This document shows, one piece after another, positions 36,747 to 45,061 of a DNA stretch of 64,000 nucleotides (its first letter is position 1; each line of letters opens with the position of its first letter). A model generated the notes under the pieces. That model did no database searches. It had not been told where the DNA came from and was given only the letters and a program-made list of their open reading frames with translations. The position numbers and the translations under genes were made by a program. This stretch comes from Halorubrum sp. F4 (GTDB lineage Archaea; Halobacteriota; Halobacteria; Halobacteriales; Haloferacaceae): contig NZ_JAPDFS010000002.1 of the NCBI RefSeq assembly GCF_027257195.1, positions 402,701 through 466,700 of the forward strand. Reading direction: 5' to 3'.

Positions 36747-37397
36747 TTACGTCGCCTCGAGCAGCTCGTCGAACCCCTCGACGCGGCGGTCACCGAGGAC
36801 GCACCGCCCCCGATCCGCGTGGCCGACGCGCTCGACGTGGACCGCGTCGAGCCCCGCGTTCCAGGCCGCACCCACGTCGCTCTCGCCGTCGCCGGCGTAG
36901 TATCCCCGGTCGCGAGGATCAACGCCCATCGCCTCCATCGCGACCTCCAAGGGGCCCGGGTCGGGCTTCCAGCCGGTCTCGTCGGTACAGCAGACGACCG
37001 CGTCGAACCGGGAGTCGAGGTCGAGCCGGTCGAGGACGGGGTCGGCGAGGAACTGCTGGCAGTGGGTGACGAGCCCGACCGGCCGGTCCGCGGCGTCGAG
37101 CCGGTCGAGCAACCGGGCGGCGTCGTCGTGGAGGTACGTCGCCTCCGCGCGGGCGATCGGGTCCTCCACGTCGTGAAACGCCGGCCAGAAGCGGTCGGGG
37201 TCGACGCCCATCCCGCGGAGGGTCCCGGCGCGCGAGCCGCCGAGCCCGTGCCAGAGGACGTACGCCTCACGGTCCGAGAAGCGCCGACTGAGGCGGTCGC
37301 CGACGCGGTCGAACACCCCGCGGGTGTACGCCCACTCGGCGTCGACGAGCGTCCCGTCGAGGTCGAACAGGTGGAAGTCGTACTCGGCGAGGACCAT
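36747..37397 (-). CDS. HAD-family hydrolase (phosphoglycolate-phosphatase-like)
   Basis: 216 residues. Motif I is FDLDGTLVD with nucleophile Asp12 and general acid Asp14; motif II Thr is in VGLVTHCQQF; motif III/IV are GWKPDPGPLE and AGDGESDVGAAWNAGL, giving a complete set. A helical cap is inserted after motif I. It is probably a small-molecule phosphatase. The start at 37397 is chosen over 37415 because a TATA-like acttat lies about 28 bases upstream, consistent with a leaderless mRNA. The upstream LWR-salt gene is 92 bases away on the same strand. Confidence 0.85.
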   Translation of the reverse strand: MVLAEYDFHLFDLDGTLVDAEWAYTRGVFDRVGDRLSRRFSDREAYVLWHGLGGSRAGTLRGMGVDPDRFWPAFHDVEDPIARAEATYLHDDAARLLDRLDAADRPVGLVTHCQQFLADPVLDRLDLDSRFDAVVCCTDETGWKPDPGPLEVAMEAMGVDPRDRGYYAGDGESDVGAAWNAGLDAVHVERVGHADRGRCVLGDRRVEGFDELLEAT

Positions 37398-37489
37398 GGA
37401 GGCGTTCGTAGGCATCGAGTCGATAAGTACGTTGTGGGTGGCGCTCCGGCGCGGGTTCCGGTACGGAGGAATTCCGGCTCGGAGGGACC

Positions 37490-37864
37490 TCACTCCCGCA
37501 CGTGGATCGACGAGCCGAGGTACTTGTGGAGGGCCTCGTCGACGTCGTCCGCGTTGAACCGAGGGAGTTGCGCGGCGATCGCGTCCTCGAGCGCGTCGAG
37601 GTACGCCCGGTCAGTCCGGAGTTCGCGGAACGCGACGCGCTCCACGTCGATGCCGTCCACCCCCAGCCGCTCGCCGACGAACGCGCGCGCCGACGGCTCG
37701 TCGCCGACCTCCCCGCGCCAGAGACGGTCGCGGAAGAGCATCCAGCCTTCCTCGTCCGGCTCGACCGCGGGGATCTCCACCGTCGTCTCGAAGCGGTCCG
37801 GGTCGGCACTCGCTCCGTCGGGGTCGATCCGGAAGGTGACTCGAAAGACGTAGGCGGCGTTCAC
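37490..37864 (-). CDS. LWR-salt family protein
   Basis: 124 residues, GTG start at 37864. The family's eponymous Leu-Trp-Arg is at 48-50 (LFRDRLWRGEVGDE), and the start (YVFRVTFRIDP) is typical. It is a small acidic cytoplasmic protein found only in haloarchaea, with no known function; I see no catalytic motif. Tail: HKYLGSSIHVRE. It is divergent from uppS, 137 bases away. Confidence 0.82.
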   Translation of the reverse strand: MNAAYVFRVTFRIDPDGASADPDRFETTVEIPAVEPDEEGWMLFRDRLWRGEVGDEPSARAFVGERLGVDGIDVERVAFRELRTDRAYLDALEDAIAAQLPRFNADDVDEALHKYLGSSIHVRE

Positions 37865-38001
37865 GCCCGTCTCGTCTACCGATCACCCGATAACGGTTTC
37901 GACGGGCGTGGGATCGAAGGGCGTCGAGGTCGGACGCGGCCGATCCCTGTCAACGAGGACGAACGACAAGCTACATACGACCGCGCGGCGTCCCTTCACC
38001 C

Positions 38002-38994
38002 ATGCTGGACCGGCTCCGCTCGGCCGTCGAACGCGCGTACCTGCGGTACCTCCATCGGCGGGTCGAGACGGTGCCGACCCACGTCGCCGTCATCCAGGAC
38101 GGGAACCGCCGGTACGCCCGCGAGCGCGGCGGCGACGCGCCCGACGGCCACCGTGCGGGCGCGAACACGACCGAGCGCGTCCTCGACTGGTGTGCGGACC
38201 TCGGCGTCTCCGAACTGACGCTGTACGCGTTCTCGACGGAGAACTTCGAGCGACCGGACGACGAGCTCGAACCGCTCTTCGACCTCCTCGAGGGCAAACT
38301 CCTGGAGTTCGCCGACGCCGACCGCGTCCACGACCAGGGCGTCCAGGTCCGGGCCATCGGCGACGTCGACCGGCTTCCGCCGCGGGTCCGCGACGCGGTC
38401 GACTACGCGGAGCGCCGAACCGCCGACAACGACCGGTTCACGCTCAACGTCGCGCTCGCGTACGGCGGGCGGACGGAGCTGCTCGACGCGGCCCGCGGCG
38501 TCGCTCGCGAGGTCGAACGCGGCGATCTCGATCCCGAAGCGGTGGACGTCGAGACCGTCGAGCGCCGGCTCTACGACCGCCCGATCCGCGACGTGGACCT
38601 CATCGTCCGGACCGGCGGCGACGAGCGCACCTCGAACTTCCTGCCGTGGCACGCCAACGGCAACGAGGCCGCCGTCTACTTCTGTACGCCCTACTGGCCG
38701 GAGTTCTCCGAGGTGGACTTCATGCGCGCGATCCGGACGTATCAGGCCCGGGAGGCGTCCTGGCGGCGGGCTCGCGCCGAGCGCGCCGCGGCGCTGGTCC
38801 GGGCGGTCGCCGAGGTCGAACTGGCGGAGGCCGGACGGGTCGCGCGGCGGCTCCGCGGGCGGCTGCCGCGGAGCGACCTCGACGCCGTCGCCGAGGAACT
38901 CCCGGACCGAACGGCCGTCACCGAATCCGAGGCCATCCAGTCGGCCACGAACGCCGGCGTCGACGCTGACGCCGAGTCGGAACCGGCCGGCTAA
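38002..38994 (+). CDS. uppS: Cis-prenyltransferase (undecaprenyl/polyprenyl diphosphate synthase family)
   Basis: 330 residues. It condenses isopentenyl diphosphates in cis to make the long-chain polyprenyl carrier lipid used for S-layer and envelope glycosylation. The catalytic motif HVAVIQDGNRRYA contains Asp33; LTLYAFSTENFERP and VDLIVRTGGDERTSNFLPW are further family motifs. The C-terminal 80 residues after EVDFMRAIRTY are longer than in bacteria and acidic. A TATA-like ctacatacg is about 27 bases before ATG. The 3' end overlaps the convergent NOB1 stop by four bases. Confidence 0.93.
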   Translation: MLDRLRSAVERAYLRYLHRRVETVPTHVAVIQDGNRRYARERGGDAPDGHRAGANTTERVLDWCADLGVSELTLYAFSTENFERPDDELEPLFDLLEGKLLEFADADRVHDQGVQVRAIGDVDRLPPRVRDAVDYAERRTADNDRFTLNVALAYGGRTELLDAARGVAREVERGDLDPEAVDVETVERRLYDRPIRDVDLIVRTGGDERTSNFLPWHANGNEAAVYFCTPYWPEFSEVDFMRAIRTYQAREASWRRARAERAAALVRAVAEVELAEAGRVARRLRGRLPRSDLDAVAEELPDRTAVTESEAIQSATNAGVDADAESEPAG

Positions 38995-39449
38995 GCCGGG
39001 TTCTTTCGCGTGAGATCGCTGCCGCAGATCGGACAGCGTTCGCGGTTCTCCTCGAAGGTCCGGCTACAGCCGACACATTGGAACCGCCACTCGCGCTCCT
39101 CCGAGATCCCGTCGCGGGCGATCGGCTCGACCCCCAGATCGAGCCGTTCGGCGACGTTCTGCATCGCGTAGTCGTCGGTGACGAGGGTGGCGTCGAGCTC
39201 GAGGGCGGTCGCGATCAGCCGAACGTCCGTCTCGGACAGCTCCGCGGCGTCCCCCGAGCCGCGGGCCGCGCGCTGGACGTTCGTCACCGCCTCCGGGGCC
39301 GGCACGTGGATCGTCATCCCCGAGCCCTCCATCGCGTCGAACCGGAGCGCGGTCTCGCCCTGTAGCTCGTCGTGGACCTCCGGCACGGAGACCACGGGGT
39401 CGTCGGTGGTGTACTCGTGGATGAACGCGGACGTATCGAGGACTCTCAT
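38991..39449 (-). CDS. nob1: rRNA maturation endonuclease NOB1
   Basis: 152 residues. PIN nuclease domain (LDTSAFIHEY with Asp5; ETDVRLIATALELDATLVTDDYAMQNVA in outline supplies acidic residues) followed by a zinc ribbon (FQCVGCSRTFEENRERCPICG: two CxxC pairs). NOB1 cleaves pre-16S rRNA at the 3' end of the small-subunit RNA. Length is typical for archaeal members. Its ATG shares one base with the stop of the preceding PRC-barrel gene (tgatg), so they are translationally coupled. Confidence 0.92.
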   Translation of the reverse strand: MRVLDTSAFIHEYTTDDPVVSVPEVHDELQGETALRFDAMEGSGMTIHVPAPEAVTNVQRAARGSGDAAELSETDVRLIATALELDATLVTDDYAMQNVAERLDLGVEPIARDGISEEREWRFQCVGCSRTFEENRERCPICGSDLTRKNPA

Positions 39450-39694
39450 CAGCGGCCGACGACGATGTAGTCTTTCACCGCCTGGACGTTCGAGACCGGC
39501 ACCCGGAGCCGTCCCGCCTCGTCGACGTCGAAGGTGACGCGCTCGGGATTGAGCTGTTCGTGCGGACTCACGAGCAGGTGGTGGAGCTGTCCCGATTTCA
39601 GGTCCATCGTGATGTTGTACAGGTCGCCGAGTTCGGTCCCGTCCGACCCCATTACCGCCTTCCCCGAGAGGTTCTCCGCCAGGATGTTCGCCAT
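39449..39694 (-). CDS. PRC-barrel domain protein
   Basis: 81 residues, single PRC-barrel: NILAENLSGKAVMGSDGTELGDLYNITMD, LHHLLVSPHEQLN, ending VSNVQAVKDYIVVG. PRC barrels occur in RimM and photosynthetic reaction centres; small archaeal ones are associated with RNA or ribosome biogenesis by position, as here beside NOB1. It is translationally coupled to nob1. The start ATG at 39694 is supported by the family N-terminus. Confidence 0.88.
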   Translation of the reverse strand: MANILAENLSGKAVMGSDGTELGDLYNITMDLKSGQLHHLLVSPHEQLNPERVTFDVDEAGRLRVPVSNVQAVKDYIVVGR

Positions 39695-39867
39695 GTGCGC
39701 ACACTTCCGGTCGACGGTATTAAACGCCACGGGCCGTCGGACGGCTGACGGACGCCGAGCGCGGGCGTCGGCCGACGCCGACACGCCACGGGTCGCGGGC
39801 GCGTCCTGAAACACTTAACTGACGGCCGAGCCGAACGGAACACAACGACCTTCTCGGGGCGATTCTC

Positions 39868-41661
39868 ATGACTGACGACACACACACGGACACCCTTCGG
39901 ACGCCGATCGTCGCCGTGCTCGGCCACGTCGACCACGGGAAGACGAGCCTCCTCGATAAGATCCGCGGCTCCGCGGTGAGCGAGGGGGAGGCCGGCGCGA
40001 TCACCCAGCACATCGGCGCGACCGACATCCCGCTCTCGACGATCTCGACGATGGCGGGCGAGCTCGTGAATCCTGACGACTTCGATCTGCCCGGACTGCT
40101 CTTCATCGACACGCCGGGACACCACTCCTTCTCGACGCTGCGCGCTCGCGGGGGCGCGCTCGCCGACATCGCGGTGCTCGTCGTCGACGTCAACGACGGG
40201 TTCCAGCCGCAGACCGAGGAGGCGATAGACATCCTCCGGCGCACGGGAACCCCCTTCGTCGTCGCCGCCAACAAGGTGGACACGACGCCCGGATGGAACC
40301 CCCAAGAAGGTGAGCCGATCCAGAAGAGCCTCGAGGCGCAGTCGGAGCGCGCGGAGTCGATGCTCAACGAGAACCTCTACGAGATCATCGGCCAGCTCTC
40401 CGACGCCGGCTTCTCCGCCGACCTCTACTGGCGGGTCCAGGACTTCCAGAAGAACATCGGCGTCGTCCCGGTCTCCGCGCTCACCGCCGAGGGGATCCCG
40501 GACCTGCTCGCGGTGCTCATGGGGCTCTCCCAGCGGTTCATGAAGGAGGAGATGGCGATCGACGTCTTCGGTCCCGGCGAAGGGACCGTCCTCGAGGTGA
40601 AAGACGAGCGAGGCTTCGGCGCCACGATCGACACCGTGGTGTACGACGGCGTGGTGAAGAACGGCGACACGATCGTCGTCGGCGGGCAGAACCAGCCCAT
40701 CGTCACCGAGGTTCGGGCGCTCCTCCAGCCGCGGCCGCTCGAGGAGATCCGCACCGAGAAGAAGTTCGAGAAGGTCGCGGAGGTCGGCGCGGCGGCCGGG
40801 GTGAAGATCGCGGCCCCCGACCTCGACGACGCGATGGCGGGCGCGCCGGTCCGGGTCGTCCGCGACCGCCCGCTCGAGGACGTGATCGAGGAGGTGAAAG
40901 CCGAGCTCGCTGAGATCGAGGTCGACACCGCCGAGGACGGCGTCGTGATCAAGGCCGACACCCTCGGCTCGCTGGAGGCGATGGCGAACGCGCTCCGGGA
41001 GGCGGAGGTTCCGATCCTGCGCGCGGAGGTCGGCGACATCGCGCCGCGCGACATCGCGGTGGCCGAGACCGCCAACCAGGACGAACACAAGGCGATCCTG
41101 GGATTCAACGTCGACCTCCTCACGAACGCCGAGCGGGAGCTCGAGAGCGCCGACGTCAAGCTGTTCACGAACGACGTGATCTATCAGCTCATCGAGGACT
41201 ACGAGACGTACGTCGAGGAGCGCCAGCGCGCCCAACAGGAGACGGTGCTCGACAAGGTGGTCCGGCCCGCCAGGTTCCGGCTCCTTCCGGATCACACCTT
41301 CAGACAGAACGACCCCGCGGTCGTCGGCGTCGAGGTCATCTCCGGGACGCTCCAGAACAACCGCAACGTCGGCTACTTCGAGGGCAACGAGTTCGAACGG
41401 GTCGGCGGGCTCTCGGGGATCCAGAAACAGGGCGACGACGTCGACGAGGCCCGCGCCGGCGAGCGGGTCAGCATCGCGATCGACGGCCCCACCGTGGGCC
41501 GCGACATCGAGGAGGGCGACACGCTCTGGACGGAGCTACCAGAGAAACACGCGAAGATCTTAGAACAGGAGCTGAAAGAGGAGATCACCGCCGACGAGCG
41601 GGAGGCGCTCTCCGGCTACCTCGACACCCGGCGGAAGCGGGATCCCTTTTGGGGCAAGTAA
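39868..41661 (+). CDS. infB: Translation initiation factor IF-2, archaeal (aIF5B)
   Basis: 597 residues. GTPase promoting subunit joining and initiator-tRNA placement. G1 is GHVDHGKTS at 19-27; G3 DTPGH (IDTPGHHSF) and G4 NKVD (AANKVDTTP) are intact. Domains II-IV follow, ending QELKEEITADEREALSGYL. There is no intein in the G domain, unlike some archaeal infB genes. The promoter is probably cacttaac at 39812-39819, about 50 bases before ATG, which would leave a leader of about 20 bases. The stop region is repeated 20 bases downstream. Confidence 0.96.
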   Translation: MTDDTHTDTLRTPIVAVLGHVDHGKTSLLDKIRGSAVSEGEAGAITQHIGATDIPLSTISTMAGELVNPDDFDLPGLLFIDTPGHHSFSTLRARGGALADIAVLVVDVNDGFQPQTEEAIDILRRTGTPFVVAANKVDTTPGWNPQEGEPIQKSLEAQSERAESMLNENLYEIIGQLSDAGFSADLYWRVQDFQKNIGVVPVSALTAEGIPDLLAVLMGLSQRFMKEEMAIDVFGPGEGTVLEVKDERGFGATIDTVVYDGVVKNGDTIVVGGQNQPIVTEVRALLQPRPLEEIRTEKKFEKVAEVGAAAGVKIAAPDLDDAMAGAPVRVVRDRPLEDVIEEVKAELAEIEVDTAEDGVVIKADTLGSLEAMANALREAEVPILRAEVGDIAPRDIAVAETANQDEHKAILGFNVDLLTNAERELESADVKLFTNDVIYQLIEDYETYVEERQRAQQETVLDKVVRPARFRLLPDHTFRQNDPAVVGVEVISGTLQNNRNVGYFEGNEFERVGGLSGIQKQGDDVDEARAGERVSIAIDGPTVGRDIEEGDTLWTELPEKHAKILEQELKEEITADEREALSGYLDTRRKRDPFWGK

Positions 41662-41683
41662 CGTCTTCCGGGGGAAGTAGCGT
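41651..41683. repeat. Stop-spanning duplication at the infB 3' end
   Basis: ggggcaagtaacgt (41651-41664), containing the infB stop codon TAA, is followed after six bases by gggg-aagtagcgt (41671-41683), the same sequence with one base lost and one changed. Confidence 0.7.
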
Positions 41684-41783
41684 ATCGAGTGCGCCCGGGA
41701 GAAACGGGAACGAACTCGGAGACTCCTCGTTTCTCGCGTGTCATCTCTTGAACGGCCCGAATACTACCCAAGGAGAGCGTGCG

Positions 41784-43601
41784 TTACGGCGCGTAGTAGT
41801 ACTCGCCGTCGCGCTTCTGCTGGCGGTCCTTCTGTGAGTCCGGCTTGTTGATCCGCGGACGACCGGTTCGCTCGTCGCGTCGGAACGTGACGTCGAGATC
41901 GGCGAGGAAGTCGTTCATCCCCTCGCGCATCTCCTGTGGGGGCGAGGCGTGTCCGCGCTCGGCCGGCTCGCCGTCGAACACCATCAGGCGGTCGGCGAGG
42001 AGATCGATCACGTAGATGTCGTGGTCGACCACCATCACGGTCGCGTCGTGGTTCTCCGCGTATCGGCGGATCGCACTCGTCGCGCGCACCCGCTGTTCGA
42101 CGTCGAGGTGTGCCGAGGGTTCGTCGAGCAAGTAGAGGTCCGCGTCCTCCGAGAGACACGCCGCGATGGCGACGCGCTGGCGCTCGCCGCCCGAGAGGTC
42201 GACCAGGTCCTGTTCCATGATCCGGTCGAGCTGGAGGGGTTGGGCGACCTCCGTGTTCCAGTAGGAGCTGCCGAACTCGTCGGTGATCGAGGAGAGGAAG
42301 GCGTCGACCCGCATCGGCTGGTCGATGTCGATGTACTGCGGCTTGTACGCGATGTCGAGTTCGAAGTCGAGATCGGTGGTGTCGGGTTCCAACGAGCCCG
42401 CGAACAACTTCGCGAGCGTGGACTTCCCGATCCCGTTGGGCCCGACGATCCCGAGCACCTCGCCCTCGCGGATCGTCCCGCCCTCGACGTGGAGTTCGAA
42501 CTCGCCCTCGCCGTAGGACTTCGTGAGGTCCGGGTACTCCACGAGCGGGGTCCCCTTCGAGGTCGCTCGCGGGGCGTGTTCCTCGAAGGTGATCGCGGAG
42601 GGGCGGATCCGCATGTTCTCGTTGTCGAGGTATCCCTTGAGGTACTCGTTGATCCCGTTTCGAACCGACTTGGGATCCGTGATGACCCCGTACGCGCCCG
42701 GCTCCCCGTACGCGACGTGGAGGGTGTCGGCCAACAGATCGAGGATCGCGAGGTCGTGTTCGACCACGAGCATCGAGCGCTCGGCGTCGTCGTTCGCCAG
42801 CTCCTGGATGAGTCGCGCCGCCACCATCCGCTGGCCGATGTCGAGGTACGGGGTGATCTCGTCGAGGAAGTAGAAGTCGGCGTCACGCGCCAGACACGCC
42901 GCGATCGCGACGCGCTGGAGCTCGCCGCCGGAAATGGAATCGATGTCCTGGTCCATCACCGGCCGGATGTTGAGCCGGTCGACCAGGTCGTCGAGCGCGC
43001 CGCGTTCGTCGGTTCGCTCGAGAAGGTCGCGGGTGTTGCCGTCGAACTGCTTGGGAATCTGGTCGACGTACTGGGGCTTCCGGGCCACGGTGACGTCGCC
43101 GGCTTCGAGCGCGGCGAGGTAGTTCTGGAGACCAGTGCCGCGGAACCGGTCGAGGACCCGCTCCCACTCCGGGTCCGTCTCGTGGTCGCCGAGGTTCGGA
43201 ATTCGCTCGCCCGCGAGCGCGTGGACCGCCGTCGACTTCCCGATCCCGTTGGGACCCAGAATGCCGGTGACGTTTCCGGGCTCGGGGGTCGGGAGCCCGT
43301 ACAGCGCGAACGCGTTCTCGCCGTACCGGTGGACCGGGTCCTCGGACAGCTCCGACGGGAGATTGATGATCTCGATCGCGTCGAACGGGCACTTCTCGAC
43401 GCAGATCCCGCAGGTCTCGCCGAGGCAGATCTCCTCCGAGATCCGGATCTGGTCGGGGTCGCCCTCGTCGGCGTCCTCGCCGCGCTCGGTGATACACTCC
43501 TTGCCCGTCCGGTTCGGCGGACAGTAGTTCGCGCACTCGTAGTTACAGCGGTCGGGCTGGCACCGGTCCAGGTCCACGACCGCGATGCTGTCGTCGGCCA
43601 T
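41784..43601 (-). CDS. rli1: Ribosome recycling ATPase ABCE1 (Rli1)
   Basis: 605 residues. Twin-cassette ABC protein that splits ribosomes after termination. N-terminal Fe-S domain: CQPDRCNYECANYC and CLGETCGICVEKC give the eight cysteines for two [4Fe-4S] clusters. Walker A of NBD1 is GPNGIGKST (in ILGPNGIGKSTAVH) and of NBD2 VGPNGIGKSTLAK; signature motifs are ISGGELQR and LSGGERQR; Walker B are DFYFLDEITPYLD and DLYLLDEPSAHLD. All elements are intact. It is downstream of the EMC6-like gene with one base between. Confidence 0.97.
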   Translation of the reverse strand: MADDSIAVVDLDRCQPDRCNYECANYCPPNRTGKECITERGEDADEGDPDQIRISEEICLGETCGICVEKCPFDAIEIINLPSELSEDPVHRYGENAFALYGLPTPEPGNVTGILGPNGIGKSTAVHALAGERIPNLGDHETDPEWERVLDRFRGTGLQNYLAALEAGDVTVARKPQYVDQIPKQFDGNTRDLLERTDERGALDDLVDRLNIRPVMDQDIDSISGGELQRVAIAACLARDADFYFLDEITPYLDIGQRMVAARLIQELANDDAERSMLVVEHDLAILDLLADTLHVAYGEPGAYGVITDPKSVRNGINEYLKGYLDNENMRIRPSAITFEEHAPRATSKGTPLVEYPDLTKSYGEGEFELHVEGGTIREGEVLGIVGPNGIGKSTLAKLFAGSLEPDTTDLDFELDIAYKPQYIDIDQPMRVDAFLSSITDEFGSSYWNTEVAQPLQLDRIMEQDLVDLSGGERQRVAIAACLSEDADLYLLDEPSAHLDVEQRVRATSAIRRYAENHDATVMVVDHDIYVIDLLADRLMVFDGEPAERGHASPPQEMREGMNDFLADLDVTFRRDERTGRPRINKPDSQKDRQQKRDGEYYYAP

Positions 43602-43602
43602 C

Positions 43603-43911
43603 TCAGAAGGTCACCGCCGAGGTGAGAAGTATCGTGTAGCTGATGAACCACAGCGTGAACGTCATGAACGCCACGTAGAAGTTGTCCTTGACGCCGAAGT
43701 CGGCGATATCGACGCCGAAGACGCTGTACACCGGATACTGGAGGAACACGAACGCGCCCAACACGACCAGCGCCATCGTGTCGGCGGCGGCGGCAGGATC
43801 GGTCCCGACGTAGGCGGCCGACACCACGCCCGCGGCTATCCCCGCGAGACAGCAGATCGTGGTGACGACCACGCTCCGAGCGTGCCCGGAAACCCCCGAT
43901 TCGTCGCTCAT
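43603..43911 (-). CDS. EMC6-like small membrane protein
   Basis: 102 residues, three hydrophobic segments (about 15-35, 42-62, 80-100). The C-terminal part (DFGVKDNFYVAFMTFTLWFISYTILL in outline) fits the archaeal EMC6/Rab5IP-like family; EMC6 is a core subunit of the eukaryotic membrane-protein insertase. Role in archaea is not established. It is directly upstream of ABCE1 on the same strand with one base separating them, which implies co-expression with ribosome recycling. Confidence 0.75.
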   Translation of the reverse strand: MSDESGVSGHARSVVVTTICCLAGIAAGVVSAAYVGTDPAAAADTMALVVLGAFVFLQYPVYSVFGVDIADFGVKDNFYVAFMTFTLWFISYTILLTSAVTF

Positions 43912-44286
43912 ACGTACGGATCCGCGATCGCCCGTGAAAAACCGTTCGTTCCGCTCGCATTCCGCGTCGTTCCGCTCGCGTCCAGCTCCGTCCGGGCGTG
44001 GTTGGTCCGTCCCCGATCACTATCACAAAAAGTATCATATTTCAAATTGTTTGATCGGCACGTCCGACCGAGCCGATCCGAACGGTTCGACCCACCCCCA
44101 TCGATCCGGTCGTGCGGTGGGTGCGCGCGAGGTCCGAACGCTGACTGACTGGTCAGTCCACCGGCGGTTTTCGGGCATATCTTTCCGGTATCCGCCCAAT
44201 AAACCGGTAACATACTCCGTTAAACCGGACGAGACCGGGTGTTGGGCATCAACATTTATGCCCGTGTGCGGTTTCGATTCGTAGCG
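43912..44286. other. Intergenic stretch of 375 bases with two inverted repeats and an AT-rich core
   Basis: Divergent region between the EMC6-like/ABCE1 pair (minus) and a winged-helix gene (plus). It contains an AT-rich patch at about 44018-44053 (atcacaaaaagtatcatatt), an inverted repeat at 44143-44158 (gactgactggtcagtc, seven-base arms), and a repeat around the TATA box described separately. I see no open frame of note. Confidence 0.6.
44244..44263 (+). promoter_or_regulatory. TATA box enclosed by a perfect inverted repeat
   Basis: gggcat (44244-44249) and atgccc (44258-44263) are exact inverted arms around caacattt, which overlaps the probable TATA box about 28 bases before the ATG at 44287. 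It is a plausible autoregulatory operator for the downstream winged-helix protein. Confidence 0.5.
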
Positions 44287-44568
44287 ATGGCTGGAACCCA
44301 AACGGAGGGTCTCGACGACCTCCCGCCGAGCGCCAAACTCGTCTTCAAGGTACTCGAATACAACGGACCGCTGACACAGAAAGGGATCGTTCAGGAATCG
44401 ATGCTGTCGGCTCGGACCGTCCGCTACGCCCTCGAGCGGCTCGAAGGGATCGACGTCGTCGACGAGGACGTCTACTTCGCGGACGCCCGACAGAACCTCT
44501 ATAAACTCACCGAGCCCGCCCAGGAGTTCACGAGCGAGGAGCGGGATGCCTCCTGTACGGCCGATTAA
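44287..44568 (+). CDS. Small winged-helix (MarR/TrmB-like) DNA-binding protein
   Basis: 93 residues. A single winged helix covers about 13-78: LPPSAKLVFKVLEYNGPLTQKGIVQ, then SMLSARTVRYALERLEGIDVV (recognition helix), then a beta wing. There is no sensor domain, so it acts alone or with a partner. ATG at 44287 is set by a TATA box about 28 bases upstream; the earlier start at 44239 would put this box inside the gene. It overlaps the convergent membrane gene by four bases at their stops. Confidence 0.75.
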   Translation: MAGTQTEGLDDLPPSAKLVFKVLEYNGPLTQKGIVQESMLSARTVRYALERLEGIDVVDEDVYFADARQNLYKLTEPAQEFTSEERDASCTAD

Positions 44569-44873
44569 TCCCGCCCCTCGCGCCCGACCGATCGGGCCCC
44601 GCGAATCGCCTCGAACGCGGTGAGCGCTATCGCGACCAGAAGCGCCGACGTGGCCGCGAACACGAACGCCAGGAGCGCGAACCAGACGTCGGGACCGACC
44701 ACCGGGTACTCACGAACCTCCACGAGCGGACCGAGGAGTTCCAGCGTGCGCGTGAGGTATAACAGGAACGCCAACGACACTCCGACCACGAGTCCGACGC
44801 GGACGTTCCGGTAGAACGCCAGCGACTCGAGGAGGACGAGCATCGGAGGTTTGTCCGCGGTATCGTCGCTCAC
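44565..44873 (-). CDS. Two-helix membrane protein
   Basis: 102 residues. Hydrophobic segments at about 24-47 (NVRVGLVVGVSLAFLLYL) and 64-88 (WFALLAFVFAATSALLVAIAL); cytoplasmic-looking ends. I do not recognise the family. Its stop lies inside the last codons of the convergent winged-helix gene (four-base overlap). Confidence 0.6.
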   Translation of the reverse strand: MSDDTADKPPMLVLLESLAFYRNVRVGLVVGVSLAFLLYLTRTLELLGPLVEVREYPVVGPDVWFALLAFVFAATSALLVAIALTAFEAIRGARSVGREGRD

Positions 44874-45061
44874 GCGTCCTCGTACCGGCTACACTCGCAA
44901 AGAGGCGTCGGAACGGGACCCGCCGTTCGAGTCCCGGTCGACGGACCGCCCTCCGGACGCGTCGGAGTCGGATCGAGAGATGCCACGATCGATCACGTCG
45001 TGTTCCTCCGGTCGACCCCGTAGCCAACGGGACTAAGGCGGTCTCGATTCGATCGAGACGC

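Noticed and set aside
39868..41661. Possible intein in infB
   Set aside because: The G domain and other motifs run on without an insertion; length is normal.
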